This document shows positions 17,727 through 25,560 of a stretch of 64,000 nt of DNA, piece after piece. The DNA lies in NCBI RefSeq assembly GCF_020421205.1, contig NZ_JAIZZH010000003.1:310001-374000 (forward strand), given 5' to 3'. Numbering within the stretch: the stretch's first letter is position 1; each line of letters starts with the position of its first letter. The position numbers and the translations under genes are program-made. Under the pieces are notes generated by a model. The model was not told the origin of the DNA. It did no database searches and saw nothing but the letters and a program-made list of their open reading frames with translations. Source of the stretch: Hymenobacter pini (GTDB lineage: Bacteria; Bacteroidota; Bacteroidia; Cytophagales; Hymenobacteraceae).

Positions 17727-18051
17727 CTTCCTGCAACAGGAAAGCCGATTACCGGTTAGCAACCACGGGTCAGCAACACGAAAGGGAGGTTTTTTCTACG
17801 CGCCTTTCAGGCGGCATACGCACCACGCCGGTACCCGGCCGGTAGCGTTCAGCTCAGAAAAAGCAGGATGCGGTGAAAACGGCCCGAATAGCACAATCCG
17901 GCCAAGACAACTCTCAACAACAGCAACAGCACCCCGCTCCTACCCCAAAAACGAGGTGAGCAGAGGTGGCAGAGGACAAGCGGGCTGTTATCAACCGGCT
18001 TTCCTGCAAAGCAAGGGCGGCTGAGAGGTAATTTTTCACGCGACAAAACTA
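17727..18051 (-). promoter_or_regulatory. Long leader region of the TonB receptor gene with alternative pairing
   Basis: The 17632-18259 gap has no supported gene. On the minus strand TAGTTTTG (18051-18044) matches the -7 consensus, placing transcription start about 400 bases before the ATG. CGGCTTTCCTG at 17996-18006 is fully complementary to CAGGAAAGCCG at 17737-17747; the latter also forms a local hairpin with TTCCTG (17728-17733). The two folds exclude each other, which would fit a regulatory leader. No known riboswitch motif was recognised. Confidence 0.3.
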
Positions 18052-18259
18052 AAAACGTCCCCGAAGCCGGCAGCTTTCGGGTCAGGTGCGTGTACTACAG
18101 GTGGCGGCAGATTTTGTTTGCCATTCCAGCTATTTTACCGTCTTCGGCCCGAGGGCAGACCTGTTTCATACGGAAAAACAATCAGAATATTTAGCCAACT
18201 ACCCCCTGATTTACAGCATAATATGCTTGACCCAGCTTGCCGCTGAGTTACCAAACTTT

Positions 18260-18976
18260 TTATTTCACCAGCTCCCGCACCACGGGCAGCGCGCGGGTAG
18301 CCCACTGGCGCATATGCAGGCCCGAGTAATGCAGCCCATCCGGGGCAAACTGGGTGGGGTCGAAGTTGGTGTTACGGGTCAGGTCGGTAATGTCCACGAA
18401 CTCCACCGTCACTTTCGAGCATTCCTCGCGGGCTACGGCGTTGAACTGGTCAATTTCCTGACTAATGCGGGCCTGGGGGTAGCCCCGACCGGCCGGAGTC
18501 TGCCCCCAGTCGGGAATGGACAGGACAAACACGCGCCGGGGCCGGCCCCCAGCAAACTGAATGGCGGTTTGCAGCAGTTGCCGAAACTCGGTACGGTACG
18601 TATCCAGCGGCAAGCTACGGTACTGATTGTTCACGCCTATCATCAACGACACCAGCCCGTAGGTTTTCTGCACATTGGCCGCCGCAATGGCCTGCTGCAG
18701 CTCCCCGGTCGTCCAGCCGGTTTGGGCAATAATGTCGGGGGTTTGCACACCTTCAGCCTGGGCCAGCTGCGCCAGTTGCACACCCCACCGGTCGGAGGCC
18801 GGCACACTCTGCCCAATGGTGTAGGAGTCGCCCAGGGCCAAGTAGCTTACCGGATTGGCCGGGGTGGTAGGCACCGGGGCGGGCGTAACCGGATTGGGCG
18901 CGGGCGCGGAGGTTGGCTCCGTACAGCCTAGCAACACCAATAGCAGCAGCCAGACACAACGAAAATGAAACAGCAT
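18260..18976 (-). CDS. SGNH/GDSL hydrolase, putative lipoprotein
   Basis: The 238-residue protein has a signal peptide with lipobox (LLVLLGC), then a Pro-rich linker and an SGNH fold: the nucleophile block LALGDSYTIGQSV, the Gly and Asn blocks ending in MIGVNNQ, and the DGLHYS block with the catalytic Asp and His. It is likely an esterase or thioesterase in the periplasm or at the outer membrane. The start at 18976 (MLFHFRCVWLLL) begins the signal peptide. The substrate is unknown. Confidence 0.85.
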   Translation of the reverse strand: MLFHFRCVWLLLLVLLGCTEPTSAPAPNPVTPAPVPTTPANPVSYLALGDSYTIGQSVPASDRWGVQLAQLAQAEGVQTPDIIAQTGWTTGELQQAIAAANVQKTYGLVSLMIGVNNQYRSLPLDTYRTEFRQLLQTAIQFAGGRPRRVFVLSIPDWGQTPAGRGYPQARISQEIDQFNAVAREECSKVTVEFVDITDLTRNTNFDPTQFAPDGLHYSGLHMRQWATRALPVVRELVK

Positions 18977-19056
18977 TAGCAGTAATTTAACCCTGGCACA
19001 TACGGCTGGCCGCCCCAAGCAGATTGCCTGGTTTCAGCCGCATGCTACCAACGCAA

Positions 19057-19088
19057 AACGCCCCCAAAACTGTTCGTTTCGGGGGCGC
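19057..19088 (-). terminator. Terminator hairpin downstream of the cystathionine gamma-synthase gene
   Basis: CGCCCCC and CGGGGGCG pair across a loop of about 14 bases, with A-rich flanks that read as T on the minus strand. Confidence 0.6.
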
Positions 19089-19116
19089 CTGGCAATTACC
19101 AGCATAAGCCAGCTAG

Positions 19117-20256
19117 CTAGCCAATGGCTTGCTTCAGATCTTCAATAAGGTCCTCCACATCCTCAATGCCCACGCTCAGGCGAATCAGCGAGTCGGACAA
19201 GCCGGCTTTGCGCCGCTCCTCAGCCGGGATGCTGGCGTGCGTCATGGTAGCGGGGTGGCCCGAGAGGCTTTCCACGCCGCCCAGGCTTTCGGCCAGGGAA
19301 AACAGCTGAAACTTTTCCAGGCAGGCCACGGCGTCCTCTTTCCGGTCGCCTTTCAGCACGAAGGAAATCATGCCACCAAAGTCACGCATTTGCTGGGCCG
19401 CTACGGCGTGGTTGGGGTGGTCCTGGAAACCGGGCCAGTACACTTTCTCCACTTTGGGGTGGGCCTTGAGGTACTCGGCTACTTTGCGGCCGTTTTCGCA
19501 GTGGCGCTGCATGCGCACGTGCAGGGTTTTGAGGCCGCGTAGCACTAGGAAGCAGTCTTGGGGACCGGGCGTACCACCGCAGGCATTCTGGTAGAAGCTC
19601 AGGCGCTGGTGCAGCTCGTCGTCGTTTACCACCACGGCACCCATTACGGTATCGGAGTGGCCGGCCATGTACTTGGTCAGTGAGTACATCACCATATCGG
19701 CGCCCAGCTCCAGCGGCGTCTGCAGGTAAGGCGTGCTGAAGGTATTATCCACTACCAGCAGGGCACCTGCTTTCTTGGCCACAGCCGAGGCAGCGGCAAT
19801 ATCAATGATGTTGAGCAGCGGGTTGGTAGGTGTTTCCACCCAAATCAGCTTGGTACGCTCTGTTACGGCGGCTTCCACGGCCGTCATGTCGTGCATGGGC
19901 ACAAAGTGAAATTTGATGCCGTAGGTGGCGTACACCTTCGTGAACAGGCGGTAGGAGCCCCCGTACAGGTCGTTGGTGCTGATTACCTCGTCGCCGGGTT
20001 GCAGCAGCTTCACAATGCAGTCGATGGCCGCCATACCGGAAGCAAACGCCAGCCCGTGCTTGCCGTTATCGAGGGCCGCCAGGGCGTCCTGCAGCTGGGT
20101 GCGGGTGGGGTTGTGCGTGCGGGAGTATTCGAAGCCGTTATGGTCGCCAGGCGAGCGTTGCACGTAGGTTGAGGTCTGGTAGATGGGCGTCATAATGGCC
20201 CCGGTTTCGGGGTCGGGGCGCACGCCAGCGTGAATGGCTTTGGTTCCGAATTTCAT
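19117..20256 (-). CDS. metB: Cystathionine gamma-synthase / trans-sulfuration PLP enzyme
   Basis: The 379-residue enzyme belongs to the Cys/Met metabolism PLP family: FEYSRTHNPTRTQLQ with the phosphate-contacting YSR, LVVDNTFSTPYLQ with the PLP-contacting Asp, and SLTKYMAGHSDTVMG with the PLP lysine. Family members include cystathionine gamma-synthase, cystathionine gamma-lyase and homocysteine-forming enzymes, so the reaction could be gamma-synthase or gamma-lyase. The start at 20256 fits the usual MKFGTKAIHAG beginning. A -7-like TACCTTTG lies upstream on the minus strand (20306-20299). No SAM riboswitch was seen in its leader. Confidence 0.88.
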   Translation of the reverse strand: MKFGTKAIHAGVRPDPETGAIMTPIYQTSTYVQRSPGDHNGFEYSRTHNPTRTQLQDALAALDNGKHGLAFASGMAAIDCIVKLLQPGDEVISTNDLYGGSYRLFTKVYATYGIKFHFVPMHDMTAVEAAVTERTKLIWVETPTNPLLNIIDIAAASAVAKKAGALLVVDNTFSTPYLQTPLELGADMVMYSLTKYMAGHSDTVMGAVVVNDDELHQRLSFYQNACGGTPGPQDCFLVLRGLKTLHVRMQRHCENGRKVAEYLKAHPKVEKVYWPGFQDHPNHAVAAQQMRDFGGMISFVLKGDRKEDAVACLEKFQLFSLAESLGGVESLSGHPATMTHASIPAEERRKAGLSDSLIRLSVGIEDVEDLIEDLKQAIG

Positions 20257-20467
20257 ATCGTAGGGCGTTGAGTACGGGCTGGATGGATGCCCGGCGGGCA
20301 AAGGTAGGAGGCTTTCCCGAGAGCCGCACAGCCAAACTGCACCTTGGCATCAGCACGGGAACTTCCTGTGTTTTTCCTGGAAAGCCACCGTGTTGGCTTG
20401 GACAGCAGTAGTGCCTCCAAGTATCTTTCGATGTACAATTTATCCATAACCTTTATCCCGTAGCAGC

Positions 20468-21403
20468 TTGAAAAAACTACTACTCCTAGCCACCTTGTTG
20501 GTGGCCCACCTCAGCTCCCAGGCCACTCCTACCCTGCCCACAGCCGCCGACTCGGCTGCCCGGCAAAAAGCGGTAGTGGATTCCATCAACGCAACGTTTC
20601 ACTACCAGACTGGCCTGGTGAAGCTACCCGAAAGTCTGGGCGACCTGACGGTGCCCAGGGGTTTCCGCTACCTCGATGCCGACCAGAGCAAGCGTCTGCT
20701 AACCCAGATTTGGGGTAACCCCGATGGGGAGTCGCTGGGCATGCTGTTCCCGGCCGACCGTGGCCCCCTGAGCGATAATAACTGGGCTTTCGTGCTGCAG
20801 TACGAAGGCATGGGCTATGTGAAGGACGACGATGCGGCCGACATCAATTACGATGACCTGCTGAAGGAAATGCAGGAAGACACGGAGGAAAGCAATAAGG
20901 AGCGTATTGAAGCCGGCTATGAGCCGGTAATGCTGGTAGGCTGGGCTGCCAAGCCCTACTACGACAAAGGCCTGAACGTGCTGCACTGGGCCAAAGAGCT
21001 ACGATTTGGCCGCGAAGAAATCAGCACGCTCAACTACAATGTGCGCCTGCTGGGCCGGAAGGGCGTGCTCAATTTGAACGCCGTTGGCACGCCAAGCCAG
21101 CTCCCGGAAATCAAAAGTACCATCCCGGCCGTGATTCAGAGCGTAGCCTTTGCCAAAGGCCTGCGTTACGCCGATTTCAACCCCGACCTCGACGATGTAG
21201 CGGCCTACGGCATTGGCGGGCTGGTTGCCGGCAAAGTACTCGCCAAGGTGGGCTTCTTCGCCTTGGTGCTGAAATTCTGGAAAGTTCTGTTGGCCCTGGT
21301 AGCCGGTGCCTGGACAGCCATCCGGCGCTTTTTCGGCGGCCGCACCCCCGACGAAAAAGGGCAGCCTGCCCTGGAAGGGCCTTCTCCGGAGCCGGAAGCG
21401 TAG
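20468..21403 (+). CDS. DUF2167-like membrane protein
   Basis: The 311-residue protein has a signal peptide (KKLLLLATLLVAHLSSQA), an extracytoplasmic domain (about 40-240) with GDLTVPRGFRYLDADQSKRLL and NWAFVLQYEGMGYVKDDDA, and a C-terminal transmembrane helix (about 250-285) followed by a short tail. This fits the DUF2167 family of unknown role. The start is TTG (20468); no ATG lies at the signal peptide, so TTG is the best choice. It is divergent from metB. Confidence 0.78.
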   Translation: MKKLLLLATLLVAHLSSQATPTLPTAADSAARQKAVVDSINATFHYQTGLVKLPESLGDLTVPRGFRYLDADQSKRLLTQIWGNPDGESLGMLFPADRGPLSDNNWAFVLQYEGMGYVKDDDAADINYDDLLKEMQEDTEESNKERIEAGYEPVMLVGWAAKPYYDKGLNVLHWAKELRFGREEISTLNYNVRLLGRKGVLNLNAVGTPSQLPEIKSTIPAVIQSVAFAKGLRYADFNPDLDDVAAYGIGGLVAGKVLAKVGFFALVLKFWKVLLALVAGAWTAIRRFFGGRTPDEKGQPALEGPSPEPEA

Positions 21404-21435
21404 CCTTACGCCCCATCATTACGTTCATACCTTCG

Positions 21436-21462
21436 GGCCGGCCTGCCAATGCCGGCCCGTTT
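21436..21462 (+). terminator. Terminator-like hairpin downstream of the DUF2167-like gene
   Basis: GGGCCGGC and GCCGGCCC pair over an eight-base loop, followed by GTTTGTTTG. The next gene starts 12 bases later, so read-through is possible. Confidence 0.55.
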
Positions 21463-21473
21463 GTTTGCTGCCT

Positions 21474-22199
21474 ATGTCCTTTTTCAAAGAGCTTCTTTCT
21501 CAGAATAAGTCCACCCTGGTTTCACTAGTATTACTCACCGTGCTGCCACTGGCCGGCGACAGTGTACTAGCCTGGACCCTACACGAAAATCAACAATGGC
21601 TGGTGCATCCTTCTGCTTGGCAGATGCTGCTTTACTTCGTGGTAGTGGCCTGCACCATGACGCTTTCTCTCACGCATACTACCGTGGTGGTGCTGGTAAC
21701 CGCCTTTTTCTTCGGCTGGCCGGGGTTCATTGGCATGCTGCTTACTTACATGCTGGCGGCTTACGGGGGCTACCTCATTGCCCACTCTTTAGACCAAGGC
21801 AAGCTGATTAGCTTGCTGGAGCGGTTTCCGAAGGCCCACGCCATTATGCACGAGCTACGCCGTGACAGTTGGCGGCTAGTACTGCTGACGCGCCTTTCGC
21901 CAGTGTTGCCGTTTGCCCTCATCACCTTTATTCTCACGGTGGTAGGTGTACCCAAACGGCAATTTCTCACGGCCTCAGTAGTGGGTATGCTGCCCCGCAC
22001 CCTGTTTTTTTACTGGCTGGGTACCAAAGCGCAGGATGTGTTGCAGTTGATTCAGGACCCTGATACGGGCACGGCGGGGAAGGTACTGGTAGTCGTCCTG
22101 ATGGCAGTGTCACTGTTTGGGCTATACTTCCTATTTACCCAAGCTTTGAAACGAGTTTTGGCGCAAGGAGCCGAAAAAGAGGAAAAAAATTTCAACTGA
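21474..22199 (+). CDS. TVP38/TMEM64 (VTT/DedA-like) membrane protein
   Basis: The 241-residue protein has about five to six hydrophobic segments and the VTT-domain features FFFGWPGFIGMLLTYMLAAYGGYLIAHSL and a central basic/arginine part (RRDSWRLVLLTRLSPVLPFALITFIL). The family is thought to act in lipid transport or membrane homeostasis. The start at 21474 (MSFFKELL) was chosen over an overlapping upstream ORF. Confidence 0.82.
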   Translation: MSFFKELLSQNKSTLVSLVLLTVLPLAGDSVLAWTLHENQQWLVHPSAWQMLLYFVVVACTMTLSLTHTTVVVLVTAFFFGWPGFIGMLLTYMLAAYGGYLIAHSLDQGKLISLLERFPKAHAIMHELRRDSWRLVLLTRLSPVLPFALITFILTVVGVPKRQFLTASVVGMLPRTLFFYWLGTKAQDVLQLIQDPDTGTAGKVLVVVLMAVSLFGLYFLFTQALKRVLAQGAEKEEKNFN

Positions 22200-22256
22200 A
22201 TTTCAGCATCTTGCAGTCTTTCGCTCGGCATTTAAGCAGTTTTTTTCACCACCAGC

Positions 22257-22288
22257 TTGCACCGCCCGGTTTTTACCCTCTATCTTTG
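22257..22288 (+). promoter_or_regulatory. Promoter of tRNA-Arg
   Basis: TATCTTTG at 22281-22288 matches TANNTTTG, with TTG at 22257-22259, 21 bases upstream. The tRNA starts about 40 bases downstream. Confidence 0.6.
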
Positions 22289-22328
22289 CACAACCAAAAC
22301 GGAGAAACGCTCCCGAAATGGTAAAAAT

Positions 22329-22402
22329 GGTTGCGTAGCTCAATTGGATAGAGCATCTGACTACGAATCAGAAGGTTTGGGGTTCGACTCCCTACGTGAC
22401 CA
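22329..22402 (+). tRNA. tRNA-Arg (ACG)
   Basis: Acceptor GGTTGCG (22329-22335) pairs with CGTGACC (22395-22401). The D-arm AGCTC...GAGC, the anticodon stem CTGAC...GTCAG type with loop carrying ACG, and the T-arm TTCGACT are all in place. ACG reads CGU/CGC/CGA (arginine). CCA is not encoded. The gene borders a region with mobile-element remnants. Confidence 0.93.
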
Positions 22403-22414
22403 CTACACACCTGC

Positions 22415-22448
22415 AAAACCCCGATTTCAGCTTGAAATCGGGGTTTTG
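22415..22448. terminator. Terminator after tRNA-Arg
   Basis: AAACCCCGATTTCA and TGAAATCGGGGTTT pair with a short loop, followed by a T-run. Confidence 0.8.
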
Positions 22449-22509
22449 TGTTTTCAGTGTGTGACGTAGTGTGTGAAATACTATTTGCCTGCCCTCTCTC
22501 CTACCCTCA

Positions 22510-22704
22510 ATGAGCTACCCATACTGGTTCGAGAAAGGCGCTCTGGTGGTGATGCCCGGACGCAAGAAAGTATTCACCGTTCTGTGGCGTGGTCTGGTGC
22601 CGCAACCCGATGGCTACTCCGCTGCCGTGTACCAGCTGGATGATGGGCACTGGGATTGCTACTACCAGGATGAGCTGCGCACGTTTGGCCAGCCGGCCTT
22701 TTAA
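22510..22704 (+). CDS. Small hypothetical protein
   Basis: A 64-residue open frame with a start at ATG 22510 and an average aromatic content (MSYPYWFEKGALVVMPGRKK; HWDCYYQDELRTFG). No family was recognised. It lies between tRNA-Arg and the paralogous orphan gene, in a low-density part of the window. Translation is plausible but not shown. Confidence 0.45.
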   Translation: MSYPYWFEKGALVVMPGRKKVFTVLWRGLVPQPDGYSAAVYQLDDGHWDCYYQDELRTFGQPAF

Positions 22705-22782
22705 CCGAAACGGTAACCAGTGGCTGCTATCTACGACCAACTACTTGTTGTGCTGCGCTTGATGATAGCAGACTACTCACTA

Positions 22783-23040
22783 CTAGAGAAAAGCCGACAG
22801 GTCCACCGAGTCAGCATAGGCGATGAGCAGTGCTTTATCCTGGAACGCTTTGCAGTGGTAGTACACCTGTACAATTCTATCGTAGCTCACTTCCACAAAA
22901 AAATCCTTCATGAGATACAACTGAATCTCGGTATTTAGCGGCCCAGTACGAGCGCCTAAATAGGTGCCTTCTAGCAGCGTAAGCTCAATCTGTGCAGCCA
23001 GAGGCAGGAATCGAAACAGATGAAACGGGAGAACACCCAT
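22783..23040 (-). CDS. Orphan small protein, paralogue A
   Basis: An 85-residue protein that aligns over its full length with the product of 23498-23752: shared pattern LP..xQI.....EGT.L, then a middle part with LY...DFF.E..YD, and H.(C/K)xFxxxxxLxAY near the C-terminus. A longer frame begins at 23079, but the start at 23040 (MGVLPFHLF) matches the partner's start. I do not recognise the family. The gene is on the same strand as its paralogue, about 450 bases away. Confidence 0.6.
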   Translation of the reverse strand: MGVLPFHLFRFLPLAAQIELTLLEGTYLGARTGPLNTEIQLYLMKDFFVEVSYDRIVQVYYHCKAFQDKALLIAYADSVDLSAFL

Positions 23041-23299
23041 GCTGCAAAGCCGCTCCGTGGACATGAAACGGTGCTGCATCCTTAAAGATACCGGTTATTA
23101 TCTAGCTATATTTCTATATAAAACCTATGCTTTAGGGACTGCCGATTGTGAAAAGGCGTTGGGTGTCCCGCAATACCATAATTAGCTCTGTATGCAGGTA
23201 CCCACCTGCGTGTTGTAACCACAAAATTCAGGGTAAATGTGGGATAGATTCCGTATTTATTCACCACAGAATCGGGTGCCTCCTTGCGTATAGCCCGGT

Positions 23300-23512
23300 A
23301 TGTTGACACGAGAAGGACGAAGCAGATATGTGCGCATGGCGCTTACACTTACAAAGGGGACGCCCCTGGCCCCAGATGCATACGAGCGTCATCTATTAGA
23401 ACAGTATGTACGTGGCCAGCTCTCGATAGAAGAAGTGGAGGTGTCGTTACTGCTACGTCAGGTGTATGGCATCAAAGGCATTGAGGCCAGCCAAAGGCTA
23501 CAACTCAGGTAA
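23300..23512 (+). CDS. Small hypothetical protein between the paralogues
   Basis: A 70-residue frame (MLTREGRSRYVRMALTLTKG ... YERHLLEQYVRGQLSIEEV). It is rich in Glu/Leu/Arg in its second half and may be alpha-helical. Its 3' end overlaps the convergent paralogue B by 15 bases. A shorter start at 23338 is also possible. No family was recognised; the arrangement resembles small accessory genes. Confidence 0.5.
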   Translation: MLTREGRSRYVRMALTLTKGTPLAPDAYERHLLEQYVRGQLSIEEVEVSLLLRQVYGIKGIEASQRLQLR

Positions 23513-23752
23513 AGCAATCAGGTGGGTGTAGGCCTCCAACTGCGAGGCGCTACGAAAGCTGCGGCAGTTGTGCAGCACGTTCATCTCGGCATCGTAGTAG
23601 AGCTCGGCAAAGAAGTCGCCCAGGTGGTAGAGATTGATGTAGTCGCCTTTCCCGCCCAAGCGGTTGCAGAGGAAGGTGCCCTCGAATACCACAATGCCGA
23701 TTTGCGTCTGTACTGGCAGTAGGTTGAAGGCGTAGAAGCTAGGGATGGGCAT
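23498..23752 (-). CDS. Orphan small protein, paralogue B
   Basis: An 84-residue protein whose sequence (LPVQTQIGIVVFEGTFL; INLYHLGDFFAELYYD; HNCRSFRSASQLEAYTHL) parallels paralogue A at 22783. Conserved positions include the EGT, the DFF.E and the YD. The start at 23752 is preferred over an upstream in-frame start at 23851, because there the paralogue begins as well. Unknown function. Confidence 0.6.
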   Translation of the reverse strand: MPIPSFYAFNLLPVQTQIGIVVFEGTFLCNRLGGKGDYINLYHLGDFFAELYYDAEMNVLHNCRSFRSASQLEAYTHLIALPEL

Positions 23753-23767
23753 AAACGAAGAAACGAA

Positions 23768-23796
23768 AAAGCCCCGGCATACGTCGGGGCTTTTTT
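23768..23796. terminator. Terminator hairpin in the accessory island
   Basis: AAGCCCCG...CGGGGCTT with a T-run, between the paralogue B gene and the recombinase/membrane remnants. Confidence 0.7.
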
Positions 23797-23814
23797 GACA
23801 GAAAATATGACAGC

Positions 23815-24033
23815 CTAACCCGGCCGCGCCCAACTGGGCAACCAGCTCCACCCACAGGCTTTACCTCGCAGCAACCAACCACCTACCACCCCTCCACAGA
23901 TGAGGAGGGCATACACCCACCACGGGGTGCCTCCTTTCTCAGTGGTAGCCGTAGCGCTGGCATTGGGCGCCGTAGCAGCAGCCCCGCCGCGCTGGCCCGC
24001 CTTGGTATTATCGGTGGCCTTAAGCCGCAGCAC
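23815..24033 (-). pseudogene. Truncated small membrane protein remnant
   Basis: An open frame of about 72 codons (GTG at 24033) with a basic/polar N-terminal half (LRLKATDNTKAGQRGG) and one transmembrane helix (WWVYALLICGGVVGGWLL). Upstream in the same frame the sequence runs into the recombinase remnant, so the original 5' end appears to be lost. Such small phage or mobile-element membrane proteins are common; here it is probably a scar. Confidence 0.35.
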
Positions 24034-24039
24034 ATGCTC

Positions 24040-24517
24040 ACGCCGGCTATCAGCGTTGGGCGCCCCACCACCTTACCCTTGGCCACGGCCTTGGCCATGC
24101 CGGCTTTAGTTCGCTCCCCGAGCCGCACCCGCTCCTACTTGGCAATAGCTTCTAGTATACCAATAATGGCCTCCTTGAACATACCCGTGCTGTCTAGGTA
24201 CTGCTCGCGGTAAAGGATAGAAATTGTACGCCTGCGGCCGAAAGCTTCTGCAGGTGGTTGAGTATTTCGACGACACCCTCCCGGCTAAAGCGGTCTAAGG
24301 CCCAGAATATCACCACGTCGAAGCGGCGCTGGTGCGCGTCTAGGAACAACTGCTGAAACTGCGGCCGATCCGCTTTGCCCCCGCTTTCCTGGTCGGTGTA
24401 CTCTTGATAGACAGAGTACCCCTTGCGCTCGGCGAAGGCCCGCAGCTCACGCAGCTGGTTCTCGTTGTCCTGGTCTTTGTCGCGGGTACTTACGCGGGCA
24501 TAGATGGCTACTTTCAA
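24040..24517 (-). pseudogene. Broken serine recombinase (resolvase) gene
   Basis: The first part reads KVAIYARVSTRDKD and VVIFWALDRFSREGVVEIL, the N-terminal catalytic domain of serine resolvases (catalytic Ser in the RVST motif). After about 103 residues the frame is lost near 24229 by an apparent two-base insertion (GCGAGCAG where GAGCAG is expected). The continuation in another frame (EQYLDSTGMFKEAIIGILEAIAK) meets an in-frame TAG at about 24139 before the conserved ERVRLGERTKAGMAKAVAKG stretch. The start codon at 24517 is TTG and overlaps the preceding stop by four bases. The gene cannot make an intact recombinase. Confidence 0.75.
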
Positions 24518-25206
24518 GACTGTAAATCCTTAAGGGCCTCGATCCTGCTGACAACAGCCATTCTAACCATTTTTTCAACTATGCCTTTGCCGTAATAGTG
24601 AATAAATGCAGGATGGAGATTAAGGCAACGATCAACAATTACATCGGTTTTTTCCTTCAATCTGTAAAAACTTTCTTTATTCCCTTCCTCAAATTTAACT
24701 TCAGACTTAGCCTGATTTACTGCATTAGTAATTGTTCTCTCAAAACCCCATTGGATTGAGGCCATATTCGAAGCACCGAGCATCATCGGGCCAAGCCGTT
24801 CAAACTCTTGCAAATTGAATACAGGGGGTGAGACCTCTTTTATCTCATTCCTTAAACTAGAAATTATTGCCTCCTGACGGGCCATTTCCTTTGCTTGCTC
24901 CTGGAGTTGCTGCAGTGCCAGTTTCTCCTCTCCTTCAGGCATGCGTTGAATAACTGCATTCACAGCCTCCTGCTTTTCCTCAAAAAGCAACATTTGCTTC
25001 TGATACAGCTCAGAATCAAATGTTGCTTTTCCCCCTCCTATGCTCGCTTCTTTCATACGCCCTAGTAGTGCAACAAGCGGCCTTTTGTAAAGGGTAAAAA
25101 AAAGCCCTACTAATACCAAGACAACGAAGGGAAATGATATGAACACCTTTAAGTATTCAAGAAAGAGCTTCCAATCGAAAACGTAGGAATAAGTCATAAG
25201 GAGCAT
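24514..25206 (-). CDS. Hypothetical membrane protein with coiled coil
   Basis: The 230-residue protein has one N-terminal membrane helix (FISFPFVVLVLVGLFFTLY, about 20-40), then a long charged helical part (about 65-130) likely to form a coiled coil, and a C-terminal domain without recognisable motif. Its sequence is clearly richer in A+T than its neighbours, a sign of recent transfer. It overlaps the recombinase start by four bases, which would couple the two genes. The 25207-25485 stretch upstream has no gene. Confidence 0.6.
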   Translation of the reverse strand: MLLMTYSYVFDWKLFLEYLKVFISFPFVVLVLVGLFFTLYKRPLVALLGRMKEASIGGGKATFDSELYQKQMLLFEEKQEAVNAVIQRMPEGEEKLALQQLQEQAKEMARQEAIISSLRNEIKEVSPPVFNLQEFERLGPMMLGASNMASIQWGFERTITNAVNQAKSEVKFEEGNKESFYRLKEKTDVIVDRCLNLHPAFIHYYGKGIVEKMVRMAVVSRIEALKDLQS

Positions 25207-25485
25207 TTTATCTGAGTTGGCATAAACCTACAAAACCCCGTCTAGAAAGGACTCAGTTTGTGAACACGATTATCTGTCCAGAAAAGGGTATAAAAAACGC
25301 CTCAAAAACCGCGTTTTCGGGGGCGTTTTCATGGCCGGTCAGACTGTTCGTAAACCGTCGCTTTTTCGGACAATTACTCGTTTTAAGTAGGCTACTCAGT
25401 AAGCAAACAAACCGTCACTTCGGGGACGCCGCGAACTAGAGCGTATTGCTGTGAAAAAGCAGAATGCATATACCTAGTTATGAGG

Positions 25486-25539
25486 ACACCGCAACGCCAC
25501 GGCTGCTTAACATGGAGGGCAGCCGCGGCATTGCGGTGT
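25486..25539 (-). terminator. Terminator hairpin downstream of the TlpA-like gene
   Basis: ACACCGCA (25486-25493) pairs with TGCGGTGT (25532-25539), and inside it CGGCTGC pairs with GCAGCCG, giving a long imperfect stem just past the stop at 25561. Confidence 0.65.
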
Positions 25540-25560
25540 GTAGATTATGGTAGAAGCGTT

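Noticed and set aside
17849..18046. 65-residue ORF on the minus strand in the TonB leader
   Set aside because: Composition and lack of any protein-like pattern suggest a chance frame; it also falls within the likely leader RNA.
14884..18051. Cobalamin or TPP riboswitch before the TonB receptor
   Set aside because: The conserved B12 box and the TPP core are not present on the minus strand of the leader.
19117..20467. SAM riboswitch upstream of the metB-like gene
   Set aside because: No S-box core or P1-type stem was found on the minus strand between 20257 and 20467.
22329..25560. Integration site with a copy of the tRNA-Arg 3' end
   Set aside because: No second copy of the tRNA 3' end was found in the following 3 kb, so element borders cannot be given.
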